From CAWHQZ01 sp963831645 (lineage in GTDB: Bacteria > Pseudomonadota > Alphaproteobacteria > Rhizobiales > Aestuariivirgaceae): DNA of 64,000 nucleotides. The stretch covers positions 434,001 through 498,000 of the forward strand of contig CAWHQZ010000028.1 in NCBI GenBank assembly GCA_963831645.1, read 5' to 3'. Shown one piece after another: positions 1-8,538 of this stretch. The notes beneath the pieces are model-generated. The model saw nothing but the letters and a program-made list of their open reading frames with translations. It did no database searches and was not told where the DNA came from. The number at the start of each line of letters is the position of its first letter. Positions within the stretch are counted from its first letter, which is position 1. Made by a program: the position numbers and the translations under genes.

Positions 1-267
1 GGCGCATTGGCTGAGTTTGAGCGGGCAATCATTCGCGAACGAACACAAGCGGGATTGATAGCAGCAAGGCACGCCGGTCGTCGCGGAGGGCGACCCAGGG
101 CACTAACAGATCGCGATATCCACGCCGCTAAAGCGATGTTGAGTGACCAACGTATAACAGCACTTGAGGTGGCAAATCGCTTGTCTGTGTCGCTCTCAAC
201 GTTGTACCGCTACATTCCAGCGGCAAAGGAACAATACTGCACAGCATCAAAGAGACTTGACGCGTGA
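1..267 (+). pseudogene. Serine recombinase C-terminal fragment, cut by the left window edge
   Basis: The frame is open from base 1 and starts ALAEFERAIIRERTQAGL, the helix that follows the catalytic domain in Tn3/Pin-type serine recombinases. A Gly/Arg linker (GRRGGRPRAL) and a Hin-like helix-turn-helix ending LSVSLSTLYRY follow. After about base 215 the similarity stops. The last codons (TASKRLDA) look like the N-terminal region of a second recombinase, so this reading frame is a join between the tail of one recombinase and the head of the next. The catalytic part would lie left of the window. Family assignment is firm; activity is not expected from this piece. Confidence 0.75.
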
Positions 268-755
268 CGCGTGAAGGCTGTGAGCAAATCTTTCGAGATG
301 CTGCATCGCGAGCCAAGTTTGATAAAGAGCAATTGCTTGCTGCCCTCAACTTTGCACGCATGGGCGATTGCATCGTCGTGTGGAAATTAGATGGACTTGC
401 TCGATCCCTCGCACAGCTCATCGAAGTCGTGGCCGATCTCGATAGAAAGGGAGTTGGCCTCAAATCAATGGTAGAAAGTATCGATATCATCACCCCAGGC
501 GGCAAGTTGATTTTCCATGTCTTCGGTGCGCTTGCGGAGTTCGAGCGATCAATCATTAGGGAAAGTAAGCTAGCAGCATTGAACACTCCGAAACGGATGG
601 TGGGAGGGCGGCCAAAAGCCTGCTGAGCGCAATATTCAGCAGCCAAAGCACTTCTGAAGGATCCATGTACTACGGAACCTGACGTTGCCAATCGCCTTTC
701 AATCTCGCTCTCAACGTTACACCGCTACAGCCGCCGGCAAGGCGAGATGCTCTAA
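264..755 (+). pseudogene. Second serine recombinase, truncated, with a frameshift and an internal stop
   Basis: From a GTG at 264 the frame reads TREGCEQIF, then VVWKLDGLARSL, TPGGKLIFHVFGALAEFER and GGRPKAC, in the usual order of a resolvase/invertase catalytic domain. The first part of the catalytic domain (the YARVS segment with the active-site serine) is missing. The preceding codons KRLDA match the expected upstream residues in another frame, as if one base were lost near 264. A TGA at 624-626 interrupts the gene, but the same frame continues through AAKALLKD and VANRLSISLSTLHRY to a TAA at 753-755, which is the missing helix-turn-helix. It is a dead copy closely related to its upstream neighbour. 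Confidence 0.8.
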
Positions 756-1203
756 GTACTTGAGTAGTGATCCGAGTGGAATGCAGCATTGTTTCTTTTC
801 GTTAATTCTAAAGGTCCATTTGAAGTTCTTAGCTTGCCTGTTGGTATTGCCGTATCGCCATTGAAGTTGAGGCTTCTTTTTCGCTGCAACCGTTCGACTA
901 CTTGGGAAAGGTGCATGATGCTTCGAGCCAGCCTGTCTGCCACGAAGTCATCGCACTTGCCGGAAAACATCCAAGCTTCCTGAACGCCTGCGCCGTTAGT
1001 ACGTTCGAAGGGGAGACCGGGGTGATGAAGGGCTGCCCGAGGTTTACGCGACCGGGGCGTTCTGCCTGCACCCTACGATCTTCGAGGGTTCGCAGTTGGC
1101 CGCTCAGTGTCGATACAAATGTGCTTGAAGCGGATGCACGAACCGAATACTTCGTACCTCGGTTTCTTTTGCAACGACAGCTCACAACAATGTTCGATTT
1201 CAA
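756..1203. other. No recognisable gene
   Basis: Short open frames exist on both strands here, but none shows a known motif, a ribosome binding site or a composition that would favour it over its shadows. The stretch lies between two pseudogenes and is probably decayed mobile DNA. Confidence 0.5.
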
Positions 1204-2234
1204 ATGGTGGCGAAATCGATGACGGATTCTTGGGATGATCTAAAGCAGCGCGGTGAGCCATCAATCAACGAGCTCACGACTAGGAGCGTTGGCAAATCGC
1301 AACACATAGAATTTAAGGAGAAAGGCGATCCCCGCTCGCCCGACCTTGGCAGAGGTGACAGGCAAAAGTTAGGAGAGGCTCTTTCCGCGTTCAGCAATGC
1401 TACCGGAGGTATCTTGATTTGGGGGGTAGGGACTAGAGGCACAAGCGAGGATGAGAAGGTAGCTGACACACTGAAGCCAATCTCTGATGTTCAGCGCTTT
1501 GCGAACAAGATTGAGGAATTGTCATCCACCTATCTCTCACCTCCAAACCTAGACTAGATGTTGAAGTTCTTCCGATAGCTGTAGCCTCCAAAAGTGCTGG
1601 CTATGTTGCTGTCCGAATTGGCAGATCGGATCAGCGCCCCCATATGAGCATAGCGCCAGGTCATCATTCATATTTTTTACGAGTTGGCGCATCTACCCGC
1701 CCGATGGTGGACTTCGAAGTCCGTGACATGCTTCGTATCAAGACGATTCCCCAGCTAAGCGTCGGGTATGTCTTTCGGCGTGTTGCAATTTCTGCGACCG
1801 AGACTTACGAAATCGCGTTAACACTGGCCAATGTAAGTGAGATTTCGGCCTATCATGCATATCTTATTATCGACCATACCGACCTAACCCCATTCCATGA
1901 GAAGTATGGAAACTTCTCTGGCTTTGCGCTGGCCCATCAACGTCATGGATTTCGAGCTGCGACAGAGACTATTCTCCACCCGGGTTTTGAATTACCTGTC
2001 GCGGCAACGCCTTTCGAGGTGAGTAGAAATCACTCTAGCGACATCGAAGTGCGGTTGCAGCCCGGGCAGCATTTCAAATTCGTGACTGACCTGCCACCCA
2101 TTCAAGTCGTCTGTCGTATCGGTTGTGAGAATTCGCCTGCTCGACAGGTTACGGTTCTTGTTTCATCGTCCGAGTTGGAAGAGGCGATTGATAAAGCGAC
2201 AAACAATACCATACCCGGCAGACAGCGTTTCTAG
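1204..2234 (+). pseudogene. Schlafen AlbA_2-domain protein, broken by a 5-base insertion
   Basis: The first part (likely start ATG at 1219, MTDSWDDL) contains the AlbA_2 core: SQHIEFKEKGD, then LSAFSNATGGILIWGVG, typical of Schlafen-type AlbA_2 putative nucleic-acid-binding domains. The frame ends at a TAG at 1555-1557 just after YLSPPNLD. In another frame the protein resumes at once as DVEVLPIAVASKSAGY and continues about 220 residues to 2234. The junction reads cctagactagatg, where an extra five bases (actag or ctaga) explain the shift exactly. The C-terminal half (from about 1644) is not a family I recognise. Restored, the protein would be about 340 residues. Schlafen-like proteins often sit in accessory regions; a defence role here is only a guess. 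Confidence 0.7.
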
Positions 2235-2302
2235 CGGCGGCCATTCGAAAAAGTTTAGACCTTTGCGCGGCGATTGTTTCACACCAGCGACTGTGGCACT
2301 TA

Positions 2303-2322
2303 GAGCAGGTTCCGGTCATATT
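2303..2322 (+). repeat. Left terminal inverted repeat of the IS630 element
   Basis: GAGCAGGTTCCGGTCATATT, preceded by the TA target duplicate at 2301-2302. It matches the right end in inverted orientation with a few mismatches. Confidence 0.75.
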
Positions 2323-2936
2323 GACGTATAGCCGGCATGCCTGAAGTAGTTGCGACATTCGGCGCTGTTTACGCTGAGCACGAAGGAGCCGATGCGCCGG
2401 TACAGACCGTGAATAGTTTGTTCTGAGACCTTGCGGAGAAATGCCTTGAATTTGCTGAAGGGCAGCTCAATCGGATTGAGATCCGGCGAGTACTGCGGAA
2501 GGTAGCGCAGCGTTGCGCCAACCGCTTCGATCGCCGCCCGCACACCGGGAACTTTATGAGCCGGAAGGTTGTCCATCACCACGATGTCGCCCCGCTTGAG
2601 CGTCGAAGCCAAGCACTGCTCGACATAGGCTACGAATGCCGCTCCGTTGATTGGCCCGTCAATGACCATCGGCGCCACCATCTTATTGTGACGCAGAGCG
2701 GCCACGAAGGTGACCGTCTTCCAATGCCCGTGCGGAACGTGACTGATGAGCCGTTCGCCACGCGGCCAGCGTCCCCTGAGACGGACCATGTTCGTGCTGG
2801 TCGCGGTCTCATCGATAAACACCAGCCGTGTCGTATCAAGATATCCCTGCTGGCGTATCCAGCGCCGCCGCGCCCGCGCCACGTCGGCTCGATGTTGCTC
2901 GGCGGCCCGCAGGCTTTTTTTTGAAGGTGATCCCAT
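2316..2936 (-). CDS. IS630 transposase OrfB (DDE catalytic part)
   Basis: The frame encodes the DDE superfamily catalytic domain of IS630 transposases. The first Asp is in RLVFIDETATSTNM, the second in GDIVVMDNLPAHK, and the final acidic residue in YSPDLNPIELPFSKFK. The frame overlaps OrfA and is in the +1 (or -2) phase relative to it across the A8 tract at 2915-2922. Fusion would give a protein of about 310 residues, normal for the family. The ATG at 2936 is probably not used as a real start. The C-terminus ends shortly before the left inverted repeat. Confidence 0.85.
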   Translation of the reverse strand: MGSPSKKSLRAAEQHRADVARARRRWIRQQGYLDTTRLVFIDETATSTNMVRLRGRWPRGERLISHVPHGHWKTVTFVAALRHNKMVAPMVIDGPINGAAFVAYVEQCLASTLKRGDIVVMDNLPAHKVPGVRAAIEAVGATLRYLPQYSPDLNPIELPFSKFKAFLRKVSEQTIHGLYRRIGSFVLSVNSAECRNYFRHAGYTSI

Positions 2937-3255
2937 GGCGCTCGAAAAAGCGCCAAACCGCGCTCCGGCTACCTGGAATCCGCCGCTTCTTCATCACCAC
3001 CACAATCTCATTCAGCGTTCGGTCCGGCTGCTCGCCAATCAGAGCCAGAAGTCGCTCGGCATAATCCTCCAAAACCGAACGGCTACCCCCGCGCGGCTTC
3101 GGTGCCGCCACGCCGTGATCGTGCCAAGCCTGCAGCCATTTGACCGCCGAACTCGCGCTGATCTCGAAGCGCTCAGCCGCCTCGTGCCGCGACGCGCCCT
3201 CTTCTACCGCAGCAATTACTCGCTCACGCAGGTCACCAGAATACGATTTCGGCAT
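2836..3255 (-). CDS. IS630 transposase OrfA (N-terminal DNA-binding part)
   Basis: The product starts MPKSYSGDLRERVIAAVEEG and holds the tandem helix-turn-helix region of IS630 transposases (SRHEAAERFEISASSAVKWL). A linker to RTLNEIVVVMKKRRIPGSRS and FFERHGITFKKK follows. The last lysines are encoded by a run of eight A on the minus strand (2915-2922), and everything after it in this frame (PAGRRATSS...) is out-of-frame read-through. OrfB begins to make sense exactly at this A run, so the two frames form one transposase through slippage. This organisation is common in IS630 elements. Confidence 0.85.
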   Translation of the reverse strand: MPKSYSGDLRERVIAAVEEGASRHEAAERFEISASSAVKWLQAWHDHGVAAPKPRGGSRSVLEDYAERLLALIGEQPDRTLNEIVVVMKKRRIPGSRSAVWRFFERHGITFKKKPAGRRATSSRRGAGAAALDTPAGIS

Positions 3256-3331
3256 CGTCGGCCCCCAGCAGATCGCAGCGAATCAATGCCGATAAACTCG
3301 CTCATTCGAAACGATTAGGGAATCCCAATTC

Positions 3332-3351
3332 AATTCTGGCGAAACTTGCTC
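3332..3351 (-). repeat. Right terminal inverted repeat of the IS630 element
   Basis: Read on the minus strand from 3351 it is GAGCAAGTTTCGCCAGAATT. The second TA of the target duplication follows at 3352-3353. Confidence 0.75.
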
Positions 3352-3484
3352 TAAGATCGGGCGGTCAGGTCAGACTGTCCGAGCCCAATGCAATCCTGAA
3401 GGTGCTGGCTGCTCTGCTGCTCTTGAGTATAGGAGTATACTGAGGATCGGAGTCTTGTGTGACGTCGGTCACTAATCAAGACCT

Positions 3485-4054
3485 GTGCAGTTCCTGGTGC
3501 CGGGCAAGGTCGAACGGCGCGAGTTCGAGTATCGCCGCCACGGCACGCAGACCTTGATCGCCGCCTTCGATGTGACCACCGGCAAGGTCGAGGCCGTGAT
3601 CGGCAATACGCGGACTGAGAAAGATTTCGCGCGATTTCTCGGCAACTTGCTGCGCCGCCCCCAACACACGTTGGGACATCGTCTGCGATAATCTCGACAT
3701 CCACCTTTCCGGAGTTCGTCGTCCGCCTCGTGGCTCGCCACTGCGGCCTCAACAGCGAACTCGGCGTCAAAAGGCAAGTCCGGGGTGCTCGCCTCCAAGC
3801 GAACCCGTGAGGCGTACCTGCGGCAGCCCGAGCATCTCATCACCTTCCACTTCACGCCCAAACACGCCTCCTGGCTCAACCAAATCGAAATCTGGTTCTC
3901 CATCCTGGTCCGAAAGCTCCTGCGGCGCGGCAACTTCGCCAGCAAAAGCGAGTTGCGGGCCAAAATCGAGCAATTCATCGCCTGCTTCAACCAGACCATG
4001 GCAAAGCCCTTCCGCTGGACCATGGCCCAGCGACCACTCAACGGGCTGGGATAA
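3485..4054 (+). pseudogene. Second IS630-family transposase, N-terminally deleted and frameshifted
   Basis: Two frames give pieces of one IS630 transposase unlike the neighbour at 2303-3351. The first piece (3485-3691) reads VPGKVERREFEYRRHGTQTL and AAFDVTTGKV. The DDE middle segment (WDIVCDNLDIHLS) follows in another frame around 3672-3710, with the second Asp visible. The last piece (3785-4054) reads HFTPKHASWLNQIEIWFSIL and ends FNQTMAKPFRWTM, including the final Glu. The helix-turn-helix region and first Asp are absent. At least two frameshifts make it non-functional. No inverted repeats could be found. Confidence 0.75.
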
Positions 4055-4089
4055 AAATGAGTCCCTTATTCTCGCTCAGCGGCACTAGT

Positions 4090-4981
4090 CTAGTGACTTG
4101 GCGGATTGAGTTCTACCCTCAAGTCGGACATCAGCGATTCAAGCGGATCGCGAGTTCCAGTCGGATAAAGAGCCTTATCTGCGACTTTGGGAAAGGTATC
4201 GCTTTTCCAGAACGTCCTCGGAGTGAATCGAAATTTGGCGACCAAACGGCGTCCCCAATCCACCTCGTAATGAGGATAGTGAGCTTTCTGATCAAACTCG
4301 GATATCTCTGGATATTCTCCCAATAGGTAGCCCTCCTGAAGGTGTGGGCGCATCGCTGATGGTGGACATGCACTTGAGAAGTCGAACGATCTGCAAACCC
4401 GCTTCGGAGCTGGCAGTTATCGCGCCGCTGAGATTCGGAACTCCAAGGATGAACACAAAGGCCTCCGCTTGTGTCTTCTCCATGCCATCTCTACGTGAGG
4501 TCAGCGTTGCGAACGATGCAGCTATGCGCAGGGAGTGCGTGACATCCAGCAAAGGAGTATCGCAGACGCCATAGTGCTGCAATATCGACCAACGCAGTAT
4601 CCGCTGCCGTTCTAGCCGTTCGGATCCAAGCATACCTCATTTTCATAGCGGCAGTACGAGCTTCTGCTCCGCGTCGTTCAGCTTCATAAATCGCGCCCGA
4701 AGCACTTCTGGTGACGGGTTGGTCCCTAGGCTTGGCGAGCGAAACAGTGTCGGCTTAAAACTCGAATTCCCTTGGTCGTTTTTGACATCTAAATGCTGCC
4801 CTCGAAACAGGAGTACGTAGTCACGGTTCCGAAACTGCAGTTCTGCCACTTTCTTAGCAAGATCGATGAAGCCTCCAACGGTGTGTCCGGGGCCGGTTCG
4901 AATGGCAGTATTTGAAACGGGGCATGCCTTCGACAAATCGTGCGTGAAAGACCAAATTTTCTGACTTCCGATCGTTTCCAT
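4090..4981 (-). pseudogene. FRG-domain protein split over three reading frames
   Basis: Three minus-strand pieces assemble into one FRG-domain protein. Piece 1 (4981 to 4643) holds YVLLFRGQHLD and SSFKPTLFRS, the motif that gives the family its name. Piece 2 (4633 to about 4373) holds ILQHYGVCDTPLLDVTHSLR, the conserved HYG...LLD signature. Piece 3 (about 4373 to 4090) holds MRPHLQEGYLLGEYPEI and the C-terminal DWGRRLVAKFRF. A single extra T in cttctcaag near 4372 accounts for the second shift; the first join at 4633-4645 carries two stops in the same frame. FRG proteins are of unknown biochemistry and common in accessory and defence-rich regions. This copy is dead unless the indels are sequence errors. 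Confidence 0.75.
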
Positions 4982-5239
4982 CGGTGCTTATCCACCTTGG
5001 GTAACCCGTAGCAGAATGGCCCAATGTGCTCTTGGGTTGATCCTGTGAATCCTTACCCAATTCCCTCCCTTGATTCGAACCTACCTGCCTAGTCCGTCCA
5101 GCGGTCCAGCAGACGATTGTTCGGTAAAGGTGGCTGCGTGTCCCCGACCCAAACTACAGCCAAACTACATCGGTAGAGCGAATTCCTCGTCCACATGGCG
5201 TCCACCAGGGCTTTCAAGTGTGCCTTTAACCTTGTGCCA

Positions 5240-5878
5240 TCATTCACCGCGTCGTGGATTGGGGTATCTGTTGCGCGCATTCTTGACCTTCTTGATGATT
5301 CCTACCAGCCATGTTCGCAACGTCTCAGGCGAGGAGAAGGGATAATGTTGAACGGCGATCCGCGATGTTGCCTTCGCTTGAAAAAAGGTATTCCGCCGGA
5401 CACCGTCATATCCGAACTCCCCATCAGCGGCCGCCGCAAGCGTAGATATCCAATCGACAACGATCCCCACGTCTCTCTCTAACTGAGCCGACGTAATTTT
5501 CTTCCCAGTGATTTGCCCGTGCATCAGCTTGTTTCGGATCAGGCGTATTCGGTGCATTTCCTTCGACAAACCATCAAACTGCTGCCCCAGCAGGCCTGGC
5601 ACAGACTTAACCCCTAGAGCGCCAATCGCTTTCTGGAACACTTCTGGAGAGAGATCCCATCGCTCCACTAGGACGGAAATGATGCCATCTATCGCTTGCT
5701 TGTTAAAACCATCGTGTTGGAAAACCAAAAAACAAAAAAGGCGGCGCAACTGCTTCTCATGCTTCACCCATGAGAGCAATAGCGCATCAACTCGACGCGT
5801 CTCGGCATCGGAATGCCAGAGTGCTGCAACGGTTCCGAACTCTTTCGCCAGATTGGGCGGAATGCATAGTGTTCTCAT
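5240..5878 (-). CDS. HEPN-motif protein of unknown target
   Basis: The 212-residue product has no membrane segment or signal peptide. In its middle it carries IRLIRNKLMHGQ, which contains R-x4-H (RNKLMH), the active-site signature of HEPN ribonucleases. The motif is followed by a helix (SAQLERDVGIVVDWIS), as in other all-helical HEPN folds. It starts at an ATG at 5878 and stands alone: no MNT nucleotidyltransferase or other antitoxin is visible on either side. It is the only apparently intact gene between base 1 and the island at 6235. A role as an RNase toxin or abortive-infection effector is inferred from the motif alone; the chance of a spurious R-x4-H match is real. Confidence 0.6.
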   Translation of the reverse strand: MRTLCIPPNLAKEFGTVAALWHSDAETRRVDALLLSWVKHEKQLRRLFCFLVFQHDGFNKQAIDGIISVLVERWDLSPEVFQKAIGALGVKSVPGLLGQQFDGLSKEMHRIRLIRNKLMHGQITGKKITSAQLERDVGIVVDWISTLAAAADGEFGYDGVRRNTFFQAKATSRIAVQHYPFSSPETLRTWLVGIIKKVKNARNRYPNPRRGE

Positions 5879-6234
5879 GGTTGCGAGCTTGTCGGGATAT
5901 CTGCTAGCAGCTAGCGATCAACATGCTTCGGCACTGAGGATTCCGTGGCGACGTGAAAACTGCACAACTGCAAACGACAAGCGATGTGAGGCGAAAAAGC
6001 CAAAAAACGCATTTTAGCCAGATCGCTAGGGGTATTCTGCTAATTTAAGGGAAGACAACAGTCATGATCGAGGCCCCCACGGATCGTTCTGCGCTGGAGT
6101 CAGCCAGCAAACGGTCCTGAGTGTGCTGACCACCAGTGCCGCCGTCGCCGTATTCGACGCGAATGCCCCTGTAGTTGGCCTGTAGTTTGTAGAAACCAGC
6201 AAACCACCTCCTGAGAGGTAAGTCATTGAAAAAT
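5879..6234. other. Intergenic stretch left of the island
   Basis: No gene is supported here. The stretch ends at the 49-bp copy of a tRNA-Arg 3' end that marks the left boundary of the integrated island. Confidence 0.5.
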
Positions 6235-6283
6235 TTGGTGCGCCGAGCAGGACTTGAACCCGCGACCCCCAGATTCGAAGTCT
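6235..6283. repeat. Left attachment repeat of the island
   Basis: This 49-bp stretch is identical to 17120-17168 and equals the 3' half of tRNA-Arg(TCG) from the CCA end to the anticodon loop. Sequence identity stops at 6284 (taga instead of ggtg), so only a displaced 3' end is present here. Confidence 0.9.
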
Positions 6284-6456
6284 TAGAGGCTCGGAACTTC
6301 CCCATAGGGTAGCGAAAGAAAGCGAAAAGAGGGTAAAAGGGCGGAGCCGATCTGCTATTGCCCTTTGTATTCAAGGCTTTCGCCTCCTTTAGCCCGCCTT
6401 TCGCTAGGGTAGACCGTAAAAGCCTAGAGCGTCCGGAGGGCGTCGAAGGTCGCGGA

Positions 6457-6479
6457 ATAGGAAGCGATTTCACTTCCGA
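6457..6479 (+). repeat. Candidate integrase arm site, left copy
   Basis: This copy begins ATAGGAAGCGATTTCACTTC and continues CGA. It recurs with one mismatch at 17051-17073 in the same orientation, just inside the opposite island end. It contains GGAAG and CTTCC in inverted orientation. Arm-type integrase or excisionase binding is inferred from position only. Confidence 0.5.
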
Positions 6480-6502
6480 ATTTTTATCGAAAAGGGGAAA
6501 CC

Positions 6503-7818
6503 ATGAAAGCGAAGCAAGCGCCGTTTAAGTTGACCGACCGAAGCATTGCGAAGTGCGCCGCGCCGAAAACCAAGGAGCCGACAACCTACTGGGATAGCGA
6601 ACTGAAGGGTTTCGGTTTGCTGGTGACGTTCAGGAACAAGCGCAAGCGGATTGCCGCTCGCGATATTCGCCGCGACGGCAAGCGAGTGGCTCAGCGCCGA
6701 ATTCAAGATCGGAACCTGCCCGCCGATGGATGCGGAGGAGGCGCGGCATCGAGCGTCGAAGCTCCTCCGCGATATGGAGGATGGAATCGATACCCGAAGG
6801 CAAGCGCGAGAGCGGCACGAGCCTCAAGGAATGGTACGGGGTATCATGTGAAGCACAAAATGGATATTGGTAAGTTGAAAACCTCGACAGTCCATCTTTA
6901 CGATTACCAGATGACTCACCTGGCGGAGTTTGCCGATAGACCGTTGGGCGCCATCACCGCAGAGGATTTGGTCGAGCAGTTTAAGCGGATCAAGAAGCGG
7001 ATCAACGCTAACGGGACGCGTCTTGGGGATGGGGCGACTACCGCGAAGAACACCATCAAGCTTTTCAAATCGATTTACAAACACGCCATCCCACGCTCGG
7101 AACCGCCATTGCCGCCGCTCCCCGATCATCTGCTGGAGCTACCCGCGCCGAAGAAGGTTCGGGAAACGATCTTGCCTGAGAAGAAGATGAGCCTTTGGTA
7201 CGACACCTTGAGGATGTGCCGTAATGCCGAGCATCGAGATTATATTGTATTGGTGCTGTTGACCGGCATGCGCAGGCGGGAGGCGACGAAGCTCCAGTGG
7301 TCGGAGATTGATTGGGAGGAACAGGAGATTCATCTACCAGCGAGCCGCACAAAGACAGGTCGCAAGAAAACTGTGCCGATTACGCGCGGCCTTGTACACG
7401 ATATACTGGAAGCGCGCCGACCGATGATCGATCAGGGTTTCCGTTTTGTGTTCCCATCGGTAAGGAGCGCATCCGGTCACATTGAAGAACCGCGTTGGAT
7501 ACTGGGTTGGGTGGCTAAGCGTTGCGGTGTGTATGTTAGTGTTCATGCTCTCCGCCACACCTGCGCCACCATGGCGGAGATCGAATCGACCTTCCGCTAA
7601 CTGCCATCGGCACGATGCTCCATCACTCTCCCGGTCGCAACGTCACGAGCGGCTATATTCATCCGCAGCCGCGACGGCGGCACGCGGTAGCTCAGTTGGT
7701 TGCCGATGAAATTATGCGGCTGTGCGGGGTCGCGCCGGTCGCTCTGCTAGTGATGAGAAAGTTGTGGCGCTGTTTGCGGAAAGATAGGTATCTAAGTCGC
7801 GCAAAGATTTCGCTTTGA
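6503..7818 (+). pseudogene. Tyrosine integrase of the island, frameshifted
   Basis: The N-terminus (FKLTDRSIAKCAAPKTKE, YWDSELKGFGLLV) is the arm-binding DUF4102 region of P4-type integrases. Between about 6660 and 6840 the conserved part is in another frame (DAEEARHRASKLLRDMEDGI), so two compensating shifts scramble about 60 residues. The core-binding and catalytic domain then reads normally, with the first Arg in LTGMRRREATKL and the H-x-x-R box in HALRHTCATMAE. A third shift near 7585 puts the catalytic Tyr (RNVTSGYIHP, about 7650) in a frame ending at 7818. With the Tyr out of frame the enzyme should be inactive, trapping the island, unless the shifts are sequence errors. Confidence 0.85.
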
Positions 7819-8038
7819 GAATCAGGAGAAAAGAGCGAAAGTAATCGCGCCGAAACCAAAAATAGTAACGTAAGGCTCCGGGCAAGGCCGGGTGGGCCAT
7901 TTGAGACCCACGAAGAACAAAGGCCCTTGGCGCAAAGGCGAGCTTGACGGACTTCCCTCTCTCTATCGAGAGGAACGGGGAGCCTAGCGGCAAGCAAGAA
8001 ATTCCCCTCAACCCGTTTTGCTGTGGGAGCCTTGCGCT

Positions 8039-8368
8039 ATGCCCAAACTCATTAAGGATGATCTTGAACGCGTTTCCGAAATGGCCGCGATGCATCCGCG
8101 CACGCGCTTGCTGCCGCCTGATGCTGCGCTCTACCTAGGTATGTCTACGCAAAGGTTATGCGAGCGCGTTGAGCAAAAGACCGGCCCCAAACATATTCCG
8201 CTCGGCACTCGCAGTCGCATATTTTTGAAAGGCGATCTTGATGAATGGCTCGAAAATCGCAGGGCCAATCCTGGGACAATAAAGTCAACCGAGACCGCTC
8301 GCGATCAAGAGACCGGCCGCAAACGTGCGGAGAAGGCACGTAACAAACGCAAGCGAGAAGCAGCGTAA
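8039..8368 (+). CDS. AlpA/excisionase-like helix-turn-helix protein
   Basis: The 109-residue product (ATG at 8039) has the MerR-like winged helix of AlpA/Xis-type proteins: LLPPDAALYLGMSTQRLCERV, then IPLGTRSRIFLKGDLDEWLE, which is the classic R...F...DL..WL ending. A Lys/Arg-rich tail follows. Such proteins direct integrase-mediated excision or activate the element's operon. Its place between integrase and primase is the usual one in satellites and integrated elements. No strong ribosome binding site is visible. Confidence 0.65.
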   Translation: MPKLIKDDLERVSEMAAMHPRTRLLPPDAALYLGMSTQRLCERVEQKTGPKHIPLGTRSRIFLKGDLDEWLENRRANPGTIKSTETARDQETGRKRAEKARNKRKREAA

Positions 8369-8538
8369 GCGGCAGCGGAATAATGTCGATGTTGATTCAA
8401 AAGAAAAGCCCCCACCGGTTTAGGGCACAGCGGGGGCATATTGAAGAGTGCATATATAATGCGAGACAGATTATCCCCGAAACTCCGATTTAACACTACA
8501 ACTTTTGCCGCCGCGCCTCTTAGCTACCGGAGGCGGCC

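Larger units (their letters stand above)
2303..3351 (-). mobile_element. IS630-family insertion sequence, apparently complete
   Basis: The element is about 1.05 kb with two overlapping transposase frames on the minus strand. The ends form imperfect inverted repeats: GAGCAGGTTCCGGTCATATT from 2303 and, on the other strand, GAGCAAGTTTCGCCAGAATT from 3351, agreeing at about two thirds of positions. Each end is flanked by TA (2301-2302 and 3352-3353), the target duplication expected for IS630/Tc1-mariner elements. Joining the flanks gives CTTAAG, so the insertion hit the central TA of a palindrome. The element may still be active if the frameshift between its two frames is programmed. Confidence 0.85.

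Noticed and set aside
756..1203. Several overlapping open frames on both strands
   Set aside because: None has a known motif, start signal or neighbour logic; treated as decayed sequence.
8408..8437. GCCCCC/GGGGGC hairpin upstream of the primase-helicase gene
   Set aside because: Only six base pairs with an 18-base loop and no T-run; too weak to call a terminator.
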